Positions 34,130-45,315 of a DNA stretch of 64,000 nucleotides are shown piece by piece. Every line of letters begins with the position of its first letter. Positions within the stretch are counted from its first letter, which is position 1. Made by a program: the position numbers and the translations under genes. Source of the DNA: Nicotiana tabacum (lineage: Eukaryota; Streptophyta; Magnoliopsida; Solanales; Solanaceae); NCBI RefSeq assembly GCF_000715075.1, contig NC_134101.1:24792822-24856821 (forward strand), read 5' to 3'. The notes under the pieces were generated by a model, which worked only from the letters and a program-made list of their open reading frames with translations, ran no database searches and was not told the DNA's origin.

Positions 34130-35391
34130 GATCGGCCTCCCCCTCTTGGGCGACCCCTAACTGACTGAGCCCCACCCCGAGCTGGCTAGGCGGGTGGTGT
34201 AACTGCAAGTGTTGTCGGCCAAGAACTCTGTTGTGGAGCCCCACTCAACATCCTAGCTGATGCACCATGATGAGCTAGACGAGTCGTCTGAGCTGGGCCT
34301 ATAAGGACGACCCCTACTGTGGTAGGACTGTCCCCTAAAAGGTACCCCACCGAAACTGCTCGAACCTTGAGGCCTCTTGGCCTCCCTATCACCACGCTCC
34401 TAGCTACGGACCACTTCTATCTGCCGAGCAATGTCAACTATCTAGTCAAAGGTGGCACCAGATACCCTCTCCCTAGTCATAAGCAACCGCAACTGATACG
34501 TGAGGCCATCAATGAACCTCCTAATCCTCTCTCTATCAGTGGGAACTAACCAAACTATGTGACGAGCCAACTCAGAAAACCTCATCTCGTACTGGGTCAC
34601 AGACATGCCATCCTACCGAAGTTACTCAAAATGTCTGCGCAGCTCCTCCCTGCAAGACTGCAGAACGAACTTCTCCAAAAAGAGAATAGAGAACTCTTGT
34701 CGTGTAAGTGGCACCGCACTGACCGGTATGCGCCTCTCATAAGACTCCCACCATCTGAAGGCAACCCCAGAAAATTGAAAAGTAGTGAACGAGACCTTAC
34801 TGGTCTCCAGAATACCCGTTGTCTGAAGCATCCACTGGCACTTATCCAGAAAACCCTAAGCATCATCTGACTCAGTACTGCTAAATGATGGAGGTCGAAG
34901 CCTCCCAAATCTCTCATCTCCTCTACTCATCATCTGCCATAACGGGGACTACCAGGGCCTGAGCAGCTGCAGTCGGCTAGGCTGGTATTACCCCCGGTAT
35001 CTGAAGTCCTTGAACTACCTGCTCTAGAGTACAGAAAACCAGGGGTATGAGTACCTTCCCTGTCCTGAGAAGTGGTTGATGCGGCCTGAGCCGAAACCAC
35101 CTGAGCAAGGCCAGTGCAAACTGTCAATATCTGGGCCAAAGCCTCATGAAAGCCTGGAATTACAATAGGTACAGCCGGTTCCTGAGCTGGTCTCGTCGGC
35201 TCAACTATATCTAGAATCTGCTCTAGAGCTGGAGCAACTAGTAGTGCTATAGGTGCTGCTCCAATTGTTGTACGATCTACACCTCGACCTCTACTACAGC
35301 CCCAGCCTCTACCACAGCCCCGGCCTTTTGCGGCCATAAATGGTGGCACTGTTGGCTGATCGTCCAATCCGGTAGTATGTTTCCTCACCAT
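34130..35391 (-). pseudogene. TE-4 Gag, frameshifted, fused to the RT thumb
   Basis: ATG at 35391 (- strand; MVRKHTTGLDD) opens a Gly/Arg-rich N-terminus (GRGCGRGWGCSRGRG) and a Pro/Ala linker to about 34930. After a frameshift the capsid core appears (GVAFRWWESYERRIP, FSILFLEKFVLQSCREELR, 34831-34622). Further shifts lead to a Ser/Arg-rich section (34395-34186) that aligns with the region after the capsid. I cannot find a CCHC knuckle. At about 34129 the Gly/Arg-rich stretch joins the RT motif LLGLASYY in frame, replacing protease and most of RT. The shared bases CGGAGTTT at the join suggest a microhomology deletion. Confidence 0.75.
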
Positions 35392-35576
35392 CTGTGAGAG
35401 AATAGAATAACAGAAATTTAGTTTTCAGAATCAACAAATTCACACGACAGAATACAAGAAAGTGAATGTTTTCCTAAGGGTTCGGTAGCCTCTTGAAGAT
35501 AAGTACAGACGTCTCCATACCAATCCACAAGACTCTTCTAAACCTGCTCATGACTCGTGAGACCTATGTAACCTAG

Positions 35577-35588
35577 GCTCTACTACCA
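35577..35588 (-). other. Primer binding site of TE-4 (mutated)
   Basis: The - strand reads TGGTAGTAGAGC, iMet PBS with two changes, next to the LTR at 35592. Confidence 0.7.
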
Positions 35589-35591
35589 ACT

Positions 35592-35791
35592 TGTCATGAT
35601 CCAAAATCCTAACATGTCATGATGGCTCCTAACGTGGTACTAGGCAAGCCGATTTCTCCCAAATATTTCCAACACTTTTATGAAGAATTAATTTAAAGAA
35701 GTTTTAGTAGTAAAAGTTCGCATAACAGGGATAGAAAACCCAAAATAAAATGCGGAATTTCCAACTATCGGGGCGTCACTGAGTACATGAG
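35592..35791 (-). repeat. TE-4 right LTR, 200-bp stub
   Basis: TGTCATGATCCAAAATCC and the next ~200 bp match 15111-15310. It then stops at ACATGAG, where another LTR type begins. The remaining ~2.6 kb are missing from the window. Confidence 0.8.
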
Positions 35792-37441
35792 TGTAACGAC
35801 CCGGCCGGTCATTTTGAACATTATAGCCCTCATCCCCTGTTTACTACTTTCTCCATATCGTTTTCTGCTTATGTGACTTGCTGGGAGGTTGTTGTTGTGG
35901 TTTTAGAGTGAATTAGGACACTTAGTCCCTAAACGGAAGCTTAAGTTTTAGGATTTTGACTATAGTTGGAATTATATGAAGACGACTTCAGAATAGAGTT
36001 TCGTCCGTTCCGTTAGCTCCGTTGGGTGATTCAAGACTTGGGAGCATATCCAGACTATGAATTGGAGGTTCGTAGCTGATTTAGGCTTGAATTGGCGAAA
36101 GTGGTATTTTAGAAGATTTTGACCGTTAGTGGACTTTTGTTATATCGGGGTCGGATTCCGATTCTGGAAGTTTGATTAGGTCCGTAATGTCAATTATAAC
36201 TTGTGTGCAAAATTTGAGGTCAATCGGACGTGATTTGATAGGTTTCGACATCGGTTGTAGAAATTTAAAGTTCCAAGTTCATTAAGTGTGAATCGGAGGG
36301 TGATTCGTGTTTTTAGCATTGTTTGATGTGATTTGAGGGATCACCTAAGTTCGTATATTATTTTAGGACTTGGTGCGATCAAATCACCAAACTAACACCT
36401 AGAACTACGAATCGGACACCAAATCAAAGGAAAGTTTCAAGAAAACTTTTAAAACTTATATTTTTACAACAGGATGTCCGAATCACTTCAAATCAACTCC
36501 GTTTCTCACCAAATTCGGCAGATATGTCATAAATATTATAGTGGACCGATACCGGGCTTCGAAACTAAAATGCGGACCTGATGTCAATAAATCCAATCAT
36601 CAGTAATTTCTTAGACTCATTAAACTTTCAAGCTTTTAATGTTTCATCAAAATTCCATATCTCGGGCTAGGGGGAGGTCGAAGCCTCTCAAATCTCTCAA
36701 GTTTCCTCTTCTCATCATCTGCCATAACAGGAACTACCAAGGCCTGAGCAGCTACAACCGGCTGGGCTGGTAGTGCCCCTGATATCTAAAGTCCCTGTTT
36801 ATATTGGTGAGGCATGTCTATGGAACAATTATGTTTACTAATATAAGGTCATTGGACCTAGAATGGGTACTATCAGGTTTGATTTCGGTATATTCGGGAG
36901 TATAATATTGAAAGTCAGCTCAGAAAAAGATTATAGTTCTGGTTGGGGCGAGAGGGCTCCGTGACTTGTTGATCTGGTAAGTGGTCATGAAATTTCATGT
37001 GTTTCTTTTATTATCAATAGTGTACGAAGGTTTTGGGATGAGGTTTGGTTCGATATGGGTTTAATACTAGTATGCGGTTGGTTTTGGAGTAGTCACTACG
37101 ATCAGGAATGGTGCTACGAGCATGCGAGTTGTGTAATATGTTGGTTGATTATATCCGTGGTTATAGTTATAGCTCGATGAAACTTGTTCAGATTTATACG
37201 GTGTGTAAATGTAAGACTTGTGTCTTGAAAGAAATTCTAAAGGTTGGAAATTAAATTTCAAGGTTTATGGGCTAGAGTTAAATTAATGAATTCAGTTGGA
37301 TTGTGTTGTCAAGCCTATATGGAATAGGGTGATGCGGGTTCACCCCCGAGTACGTGTGTGGTAAGATAGAACAGTGGTTTGATGGCTTGGAAACAACTAT
37401 TGGCACGTTCGAGGACGAACGTATGTTTAAGTGGGGGAGAA
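35792..37441. mobile_element. Scrambled junction of several Tekay-type pieces
   Basis: Four blocks sit side by side. 35792-36374 is the start of a TE-7-type LTR (+, TGTAACGACCCGGCCGG). 36375-36667 is a - strand TE-5-type LTR interior (GCGATCAAATCACC, ACTCCGTTTCTCACC). 36668-36800 is a - strand gag N-terminus piece like 34880-35010. 36801-37441 is the + strand non-coding 3' interior of a TE-7-type element, ending at the PPT (GTGGGGGAGAA). Orientation changes at each join and no TSD is seen. I read it as the product of deletion and illegitimate recombination, not one insertion. Confidence 0.65.
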
Positions 37442-38128
37442 TGTAATGACCCGGCCGGGCGTTATGAGTATTACAACCCTGTTTCCCTATTTACTTCTCA
37501 AATTGGGCTTTATAGTTGTTGTGTGACTTGTCGGGGTAATTGGTTCGGGTCCGGTGAGGTTTTGGAATAAATTGGAACACTTAGTTTCAAGGTTTAAAGC
37601 TTAAGTTAAAATAGTGACCGAATGTCGACTTATGTGTAAACGACCTCGGAATTTAATTCTGATGATTCCAATAGCTCTATATGGTGATTTTGGACTTAGG
37701 AGCGTGTCCGGAAAATTATTTGGAGGTCTATAGTGGAATTAGGCTTGAAATACCGAAAGTTGAATTTTTTGAAAGTTTGACCGGGGGGTTGACTTTATGA
37801 TATCTAGGTCGGAATCCTATTCTGGAAATTGGAATAACTTCGTTAGGTCATTTATGATTTGTATACAAAATTTGAAGTCATTCCGGATTGATTTGATGTA
37901 TTTCGGCACAGGATATAGAATTTCAAATTTCAAAGTTCATTAGGCTTGAATTGGGGCATGATTCGTGGTTTTAGCGTTGTTTGATGTGATTCAAGGCTTC
38001 GATTAAGTTCGTATGATGTTTTAGGACTTGTTGGTATATTTGGTTGAGGTCCCGAGGGGCTCGGGTGAGTTTCGGGGTAGTTTCGGACCATTTCTAGGCC
38101 GTTCTTAGTTGCTGGTTTTTGACCACAG

Positions 38129-38712
38129 AGGTGTACATCGCGATCGCGGACAAATGGTCGCGATCGCGAAGAGCAATTTTGCTGTTTGGGCATTGTGAAT
38201 CGCGATCGCAGAAGCCTTTTCGCGATCGCGTAGAGGAAAATCCTAATGCACTGACCTGACTTTGAAAGCTTATATCTCGCAATCTATAAGAAATTTGGAG
38301 ATGATACAAAAATAAAAGTTGTAGCCCTTGATATCTAAGTTTCTGAAATGTAAACCATTTGTCATTTGATGTTGTGTACAAAAAGTTATGGTAGATAAAC
38401 TATAGGCTGTCCGGGAAGAGTTTGGAAACCTCCGTTGCACAAGGCTGACTTTGGAAGCTTATATCTAGAAATCTGTAAGGAATTGGGGGATGAGAAACAA
38501 ATAAAAGTTATAGTCCTTGGTGTCTAGTTTTCAGAAAGTTAAACCATTTACAATTTGAAGTTTTGTACAAAACGTTATGACCATTAAACTAGAGGTTGTC
38601 TGAAAGTGCTGGGAATTTGTTCTTTGCGATCGCGAAAGGCAAAATTTGGGCTGAATATTTTTGTGCTTCGCGATCGCGAAGCATTTTCCGTGATCGCTAA
38701 GAGTAAATGCCT
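38129..38712. repeat. CGCGATCGCG palindrome arrays in the TE-7 LTR
   Basis: Two clusters (38129-38236 and 38624-38712) with about eight GCGATCGC(G) copies flank the 189-bp duplication. Confidence 0.85.
38256..38610. repeat. Tandem duplication of ~189 bp in the TE-7 LTR
   Basis: CTGACTTTGAAAGCTTATAT at 38256 and CTGACTTTGGAAGCTTATAT at 38445 start two diverged copies. The relative at 54838-57002 lacks both. Confidence 0.8.
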
Positions 38713-39665
38713 GGACAGAAGATATATTTTGAGGTTTCGGCCATTTTAACACATTTGGAGCTAGGGAGCTCGGATTGAAGCGATTTTCACCATATGGATT
38801 GGGGTAAGTGATTCTAACTTAGTTTTGGTTAAATTACATGAATCTATTATTATTTTTATCAACAAATTAGTGTTTTGGGTTGAAAATAGTAGAAAAATTC
38901 ATAAACTTTAATTGAGGATTTGAAGGCCGAGTTGTGGTCAGATTTGAGTAATTTTGATGTGGTTCGACTCGTGGTTGAATGGGGGTTCGAATTTTGTGAG
39001 TTTTATCGGATTCCGAGACGTGGGCCCCATGGGTGATTTTTGGGGCGTAATTTCGAATTTTTGAAAAATATTAGTATTTTTATATGGAATTAATTCCTAT
39101 AATTTTTGTGAGCTGAATCAAATTAATTGTGACTAGATTCGAGCCGTTTGGAAGTTAATGGAATTTCTGGAGCATTGCTTAGCTTGCTCGACATTGGATT
39201 TGGCTTGTTCGAGCTAAGTAACTCTTCTAATCTTGGAGTTGAGGGTATGAACCCTGAATATATGTATTTTGTGAATTGTTGGGAGGTGACGCACATGCTA
39301 GGTGACGGGCGTGTGGGCATGCACTATAGAAATTATGACATAATTATTTCTGTGGAATTTTATAGTTAAATAACCTTGGTATTTTTCATGTGGTTTTATG
39401 TGTTAAAGAAATTGAGCTGAAAAGCATATTAAAAATCATGTTGAGGCTATGTGCCAGTATTATTTGGACCCACAGAGGTCATATTGTGTTAAATTAAAAA
39501 TTCATACTCAGTCATATTCATTTCATTGCATATCATAACTCAGTTTTATGACTCTATTTTGATGCATATAAATATTTTGGGCCGAATGTCCTGTTTTACT
39601 GAAATGCCCGAGTGGCTTGAGAGGTTTATGACTGAGTGAGGCCGAGGGCCTGATTACTGAGGATA

Positions 39666-40090
39666 TTTATGGGATCGGGCTGCACGCCGCAGCATGTTGA
39701 TATCGGCCGAGGGCCTGATTGTGAGGATGAGTATGGATCGGGGCTGCTCGCCTGCAACATACTTTATTATTATAGCACGTGAGTTGTCCGTTCAATACGT
39801 GAGTTGTCCGTGCAGATTATTAGCGCTTGGGCTGAAGGAGCCCCTCCGGAGTCTGTACACACCCCCAGTGAGCGCAGGTACCTACTGAGTGCGAGTGCCG
39901 AGTACCGATTGCTGAGTGACTGGGAAGCATGAGTGATTGTGAGGTATGCCCGAGTGGCAAGAGTAATTGTGAGGTATGCCCGAGTGGCACGAGTGACTGT
40001 GAGATTTGCCCGAGGGGCTGTATATGAGTGATGTTCTGCCCGAGGGGCTGTATATGAGTGATATTCTGCCCGAGGGGCTGTTTATGATTT
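39666..40090. repeat. Minisatellites in the TE-7 LTR
   Basis: First come ATCGGG(G)CTGC...CGCC(T)GCA units (39666-39765), then an ACGTGAGTTGTCCGTGC pair (39776-39816). Last come TGCCCGAGTGGCA and TGCCCGAGGGGCTG units of ~30 bp (39945-40085). Many units are dyads. ORFs here are repeat artefacts. Confidence 0.8.
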
Positions 40091-40897
40091 TTATCATTGA
40101 GTTGCATCGCATTGGCATGCACACATAACATACAGGCATAAAGATGTATTTTTTTTTCTCATGTTGTACTGTATTACATCATTCATGATTTTTACACATT
40201 TTTGACAGATGGGCATAGTGATGCATTTATTTTTTACACGGGTTATCCGAAAGGAAAATGAAACATCTTATTTATTTTTGACAATATTTTGGGAGGAATT
40301 TAATGTTTTCAAACTATTCACATTTTTGGCAACTCCGGCAAAAGATTTGAGTTTTCACTGATGGATTTGAAAGGAAGAACTATTATTTTGAAATCATAAT
40401 TTGGCTGAGCATTGTATCTCTGAGTTACTTCTGGTATTATTTACTTATTGTTGTTATGGACTGTTGTGGACTATTGGTTTTGGACCCGACCTTGGTGGAA
40501 GCTCGTCACTACTTTCAACCTACGGCTAGGTTTGTTACTTACTCAGTACATGTGGTCGGTTGTACTGATATTACACTTCTGCACATTGCATGCAGATGTT
40601 GGCTGTTGTTGTTGCAGTGCTCGATGGTTGCTGGACTTGAAGATGTACCTGCATTCCTGTTGTAGCTGCCTTTTGTTCAGGGTAGCCTTAGATTTATAAA
40701 AGCTCTGTTTATGTATTTTTCAAACAGACTTTGTATTTATTTCATTTCCGCTTTGTATACTCTATTCTTAGAAGCTCATGATTTGTATTACCAGTTCTTG
40801 GGGGATGTATGAGATTAAGATATTTATTCACTTAAATTACTTTAATAATTGTTATTAGAATTGGATAATTGAAAGTTAGCTTACCTAGCGGGTTGGG

Positions 40898-41122
40898 TTA
40901 GGTGCCATCACGACTAGTTGAATTTTGGGTCGTGATATAATCGAATGTTTCCTCACACTCATTTTTCACATAACAACGATACCAATCCATCGTACTCCAT
41001 TGTAAGTGACAACTTAACATGATACTGTGGAGAACAACTATAGCGTACTGATTTATTTTCCACCACAACCTCACCCTCTCACCCCAATATAATGAATCCC
41101 TAATTTTTCGCTCTTCGGACAT
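40898..41122 (-). pseudogene. Unrecognised gene, 5' end, truncated by the TE-7 LTR
   Basis: ATG at 41122 (- strand) opens MSEERKIRDSLYWGERVRLW, followed by the aromatic and Cys-rich block CHLQWSTMDWYRCYVKNECE. At FDYI (40938) the frame crosses into the LTR and ends 13 codons later at a TAA inside it, so the present C-terminus is LTR-encoded. I do not recognise a domain; the Cys spacing is not a known finger. The upstream side carries a long inverted repeat and TAGCGC boxes like those near 1568-1899, suggesting that this belongs to the same kind of locus as the 1-8657 island. It is broken, and no second half is identified. Confidence 0.5.
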
Positions 41123-41241
41123 TATGATAAAATACAAATAAGTTAACGAACAATTATTTCGGAAGACCTGAAGGATCGTGAATGAATTTTTACCAAATTC
41201 TGAAACTCCTTAAATAAGTATAAAACCAGTTCGGGAGTACA

Positions 41242-41321
41242 ATAATTGAGGGTATAGCGCATACATAATAGACGATATATATGTAGCGTGTATTATGCAT
41301 GCGCTATACCCTCAATTATTG
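41242..41321. repeat. Inverted repeat with 31-bp arms
   Basis: Arms 41242-41272 and 41291-41321 are complementary with one mismatch; the loop is 18 bp. Both contain TAGCGCAT/ATGCGCTA and GAGGGTATAG/CTATACCCTC. A related CACGCTATACC lies at about 41390. It sits 120 bp upstream of the gene starting at 41122. Confidence 0.9.
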
Positions 41322-42013
41322 GTGGGTCGGTAAAGTTCAGATTAATTATTGATGGGGCAAGAAAGTTTATATATAGCTCATGTAACCCACACGCTATACC
41401 TTAACGGACAAACGTGTTGTTAAGATATAACGCAATAAAAAGCTGCGTTATATATAAAATGATACTCAATTATTATTTTCACCTATTTTTGTCATTTGAG
41501 TCCAAAAAAATAATATTTTGGTTCCGGCTAAAAAAGTCGTAGTAGTTGGATCTACTATCTGATAACTGTTGTTGACAAAGATAGTCATCAAACATGTGAA
41601 AAGTGTGATCGAAAAAGAAGAAGAACCAAAATTAGAATTGATTTAGATCCCACCCGTTCTACCCCACGACTATATTTATACAAATTTTTTAAACAAGAAC
41701 AAAAGTTAAATAGCAGTGTGAAAATAACCTATTTTGTACAAATCTCCCAATAAATTTTAAGCCGATGGGGTCATGACTCGATTTGACGTAACCTTTTTTA
41801 TTAGTTCAATTTTAATTCAATCCGCCAATTTGATACCTCATATATGTCACTCATATTACGAAACAGAGCGCCAATAACACGCGCCATGATACCAAGCATT
41901 ACACGAATCAATTGGCCTCAAATCCTTTCGCTGCTGCAGAAGAAAAGAATTTAGGCTATTATTGAAATTGCAGCATTCGTACAATCCTTGAAGTTGGAAT
42001 CTACAAAATACTA
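41322..42013. other. Spacer without recognisable gene
   Basis: AT-rich DNA. It has AACGCA/TGCGTTA boxes near 41420-41450 that continue the motif theme of the inverted repeat. No credible ORF, RNA gene or LTR end is visible. Confidence 0.5.
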
Positions 42014-42510
42014 TGTTAGGATCGGGAAATCGGGTAGTGCAAAATTTAACCAAACAACATTATAATGACAATAACAAAGACAATGCAAGTTGATAATAAC
42101 GGCAATTAAAGAAGATAAAGAAGACACAAATTTAACGTGGTTTGGTCAAGATGACTTACGTCCACAAGCGGAGAGGGATAATTTTACTATACCAACAACA
42201 GTACAAAAAGTGAGTACAAAATTAGAGTAAATATTCTAATTAGTCCCAAATACCCCAAGAGAATAACCTCACAAGATCACTCTAAAGAAAGAGTTCACAC
42301 AAGTGTTTCCCAACACTCACTCTTTTACAAAATACTCTATAATGAAATAAATGAGGAGAAAGAAGGATAAGAGTGAAAAGCTCTTGAATTGGTGTGTCTT
42401 CAAATGAGGATAAACTCCTCTATTTATGGCAAGAAATTCTTGGCTTAATAGTGGATATTATGTCATGGCAATTGTCATGAAAACTAGGTCCACAAATTGT
42501 GTTATAGTGG
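42014..42510. repeat. LTR/TRIM-like sequence interrupted by TE-8
   Basis: It starts TGTTAGGATCGG and contains TTAACGTGGTTTGGTCAAGA, a stretch I associate with small non-coding plant LTR elements (recognition from memory). No ORF is present. TE-8 is inserted after AGTGG; similar sequence (GTGAATATTATGTCATGGCA) resumes at 51711. Confidence 0.4.
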
Positions 42511-43339
42511 TGTCACGACCCAAAATCTCATCACAGGCGTCGTGATGGCACTTAGTCTCTAAGACTAGGTAAGCCAAGTATAATTACATTTCAAGCCATT
42601 TTTTAAACATATAATTTAATACAACCTCCCAAGACTGGTAATACTAAGTCACGAACTCTAGCTGAATACATGAAATGATCTCAAGGATCAAATACTCAAT
42701 ACTGTTTGAATATTAATTAACAGTACAATAAAATAGAAAGACTCCAAGGAACTGAGACGACCAAGCAGCTCTACCTTGAATCCTTGCGATCTAACTTTAA
42801 CTCTGTCCGAGTCCAATAGCTCCAATACCTGGCTCTGCACAAAAATGTGCAGAAGTATAGTATAAGTACACCACAGTCAGTACCCAGTAAGTATCAAGAC
42901 TAACCTCAGTGGAGGAGAAACGAGGTACAGTCAAGACACTTCCTAGTCTAATAATCTGTGCAATATAGTATACAAAATAATAGGAAACAAATAACAATAA
43001 GGGCAACACAAATCAGCCAGTGATATGCCCGGCATGGCAACAAGAACACTATTAATATTACTCAACAAATAATAAATACAAGTACACCCAATTAAATCAA
43101 GTTCTTCAAATAAATATCCTTCACATATAATCCTTCCAAATAACTCTCTTTCAAATATAATTCTTTCAATAAATGTTTTTCAAATATAATTTCTTCAAAT
43201 AAAATTCCTTCAAACATTACTTTTTGAATAAAATTCCTTCCAAATAAATATTTTGAATATAATTCTTTCAATTAAAAGTCACCACGTGACACCTCATTTC
43301 ATAATCATAAAAGTACGGGTCTCAACCCTTTTTATATTT

Positions 43340-43555
43340 TCACGGCACTTCGTGCCCATAATTAAATCATCATATTTTTCCGGCACCTCGTGCCCATTTT
43401 TTATATCACATCTGCACAGACAGTTCACGTGCCAATAATAAAACCATCATATTTTTCCCGGCACTTCGTGCCCGCGTTTCATATCTCAACTACACGGACA
43501 ATTCACGTGTCAATATCATCATTATTTACTCACAGCACCCCGTGCCCACATTTGT
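43340..43555. repeat. GGCACTTCGTGCC hairpin minisatellite, TE-8 left LTR
   Basis: Five CGGCAC(T/C)(T/C)CGTGCC cores (one reading CAGCACCCCGTGCC) alternate with CACGGACAATTCACGTG stems every 50-60 bp. Confidence 0.85.
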
Positions 43556-43734
43556 TTTCATAATCCGCCTGGCAATAGCCACATGCTCCTAATTTTAACA
43601 TAAATCAGACTATTATCAATTTACCAACAACAAGACAAATTGCACAAGGTATAAAAATAAACACAAGAAAAATCACAACATCACATAAAATCACCAATGC
43701 AATCACTCCACATCATCACATATCATCCCTGACA

Positions 43735-43880
43735 ATAGCCACCCTTATCTCTCCTATAGCCACCTTTATCACTCTTATAATAGCCTCCCTTATCCCTCCG
43801 CCCTGACAATATCAAAAGCCACCCTTATCTCTCTTATATCCACCCACTTATCTCTCATGTAGCCACCCTTATCGCTCCGC
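43735..43880. repeat. CCACCCTTATCTCTCCTATA minisatellite, TE-8 left LTR
   Basis: About six ~22-bp units; expanded to about eight in the right LTR (49485-49672). Confidence 0.85.
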
Positions 43881-44125
43881 CCAAACAATATCCCAACACA
43901 CATAACAATAGTGAAATACCTCCCTTATATCCACATAATATCAATAGTGAAATTTCACCCTAATATTCTCAAAATAATAACTCAATTAACACAATAATTT
44001 ACATGGAATATTATCACGACAACGTAACAAAATTAATTCATATCATAATTTGCCCAATGGCCACAATCAATTTCAAGGATATAATAAAATCAATTAATTT
44101 CACAACAAATAGCCCATGGCTCCAC

Positions 44126-44128
<3 letters not shown>

Positions 44129-44180
<52 letters not shown>
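44129..44180. repeat. (AT)26 microsatellite
   Basis: Uninterrupted AT dinucleotides. The right LTR has only ATGTATATAAAA at the aligned place (about 49914), so expansion happened after insertion. Confidence 0.95.
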
Positions 44181-44185
<5 letters not shown>

Positions 44186-45164
44186 TTCAAAATCAAGCAA
44201 CAAAGATAGAAAATAATCAGCATAGGGCAACGCCTTTATTAATCCAAATTTAGATAAATATATTAACACTTCTTCTTAAGCTTGCTTAATTAATTATTTA
44301 CATAGGAAAAATTCATAATAAAATTAAATTCCAAGAAATATCAAACCATCGAACTCACGGAATTCACATAAATATACAAGTAATAATTACATCAAATTAT
44401 CGTATAAAAACAAGTTCAATAAATGTGATTCGAGGCATGACAATTAGATGATTAAATATATGCCAACAATTATCCAATTTACTACACAATATGCCTAAGA
44501 CTTTAAGTCAATAAATTTTGCACATATAATCCCTTGTATGTACTCGTCACCTTGCGTACACGGCTTTTCACATTTCACAAATGGCACATAAGATCGATGC
44601 CTAAGGGGTAATTCCCCCACTCGAGATTAGGCAAGACACTTACCTTTTTGAAGTTATGCCGATATTCCAAAATCTCCTTCTTGCTTGAATTGACCTCCAT
44701 ACCGCTCAAATCTATCCAAATTAGTTATATAACCTCATCAAAATTCATCGGAAATAATTCCGGATAATAATACGTCAACTTAAAAATTTATTCTAAAAAG
44801 TCAACAAAAGTCAATGCGGGGCCCGCCTCTCGTAATCCGACATAAATTTTATGAAATCCGAAAACCCATTCCAATACGAGTTCAACCATATCAATTTTAT
44901 CAAATTCCGATAATAACTCGACCTCCAAATCTTAAATTTTCGTTTTTGGAAGATTTTGCAAAATTCTTGATTTACTCTATTTAAATCCGAATTAAACGAT
45001 GAATATAACCATTAATTCATGAAATATAATCACTTTAGGATATAGAACACTTACTTGAATTGCAATCGTGAAGAAATACTCAAAACGCCCAAGAACCGAG
45101 CTCCAAAAATTCCAAAACGAAATGGCAAAGTGACTGATTTTTGGTCCTTATGTTTCTGCCCAGT

Positions 45165-45315
45165 TCCGCTTCTGCAAGCACTGTTCACGCTACTGCGGAT
45201 ACCGTTCACGCTTCTGCGGAAACTGTTCACGCTTCTGCGCTGCCTCCGCTTCTGCGAGTACTGTTCACGCTTTTGCGGGCACTGTTCACGCTTCTGCGAT
45301 CATTGTTCACGCTGC
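45165..45315. repeat. CGCTTCTGCG/TTCACGC array, TE-8 left LTR
   Basis: Seven to eight ~20-bp units of the form CTGTTCACGCTTCTGCGG. The matching array at 50900-51010 has fewer units. Confidence 0.85.

Larger units (their letters stand above)
15111..35791 (-). mobile_element. TE-4: Tekay-like chromovirus, - strand, broken by two later insertions
   Basis: The left (3') LTR begins at 15111, is split by TE-5, and ends at 29092. Pol and gag follow on the - strand, split by solo LTR TE-6. The PBS and the start of the right (5') LTR lie at 35577-35791. A chromodomain-bearing integrase C-terminus marks a Tekay/Del chromovirus. Most of protease and RT is deleted. The right LTR keeps only 200 bp before the scrambled junction at 35792. 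Flanking AGAAA (15106-15110) cannot be matched because the far end is lost. Confidence 0.85.
37442..40937 (+). repeat. TE-7 3' LTR (3.5 kb)
   Basis: It starts TGTAATGACCCGGCCGGGC after a purine tract and ends GGGTCGTGATA (terminal CA mutated to TA). It contains CGCGATCGCG arrays (38129-38712), a ~189-bp tandem duplication (38256-38610), a donor-like GGTAAGTGATTCT at about 38807, and several small minisatellites (39666-40090). A truncated relative is at 54838-57002. Its right end cuts a gene at 40938. Confidence 0.85.
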
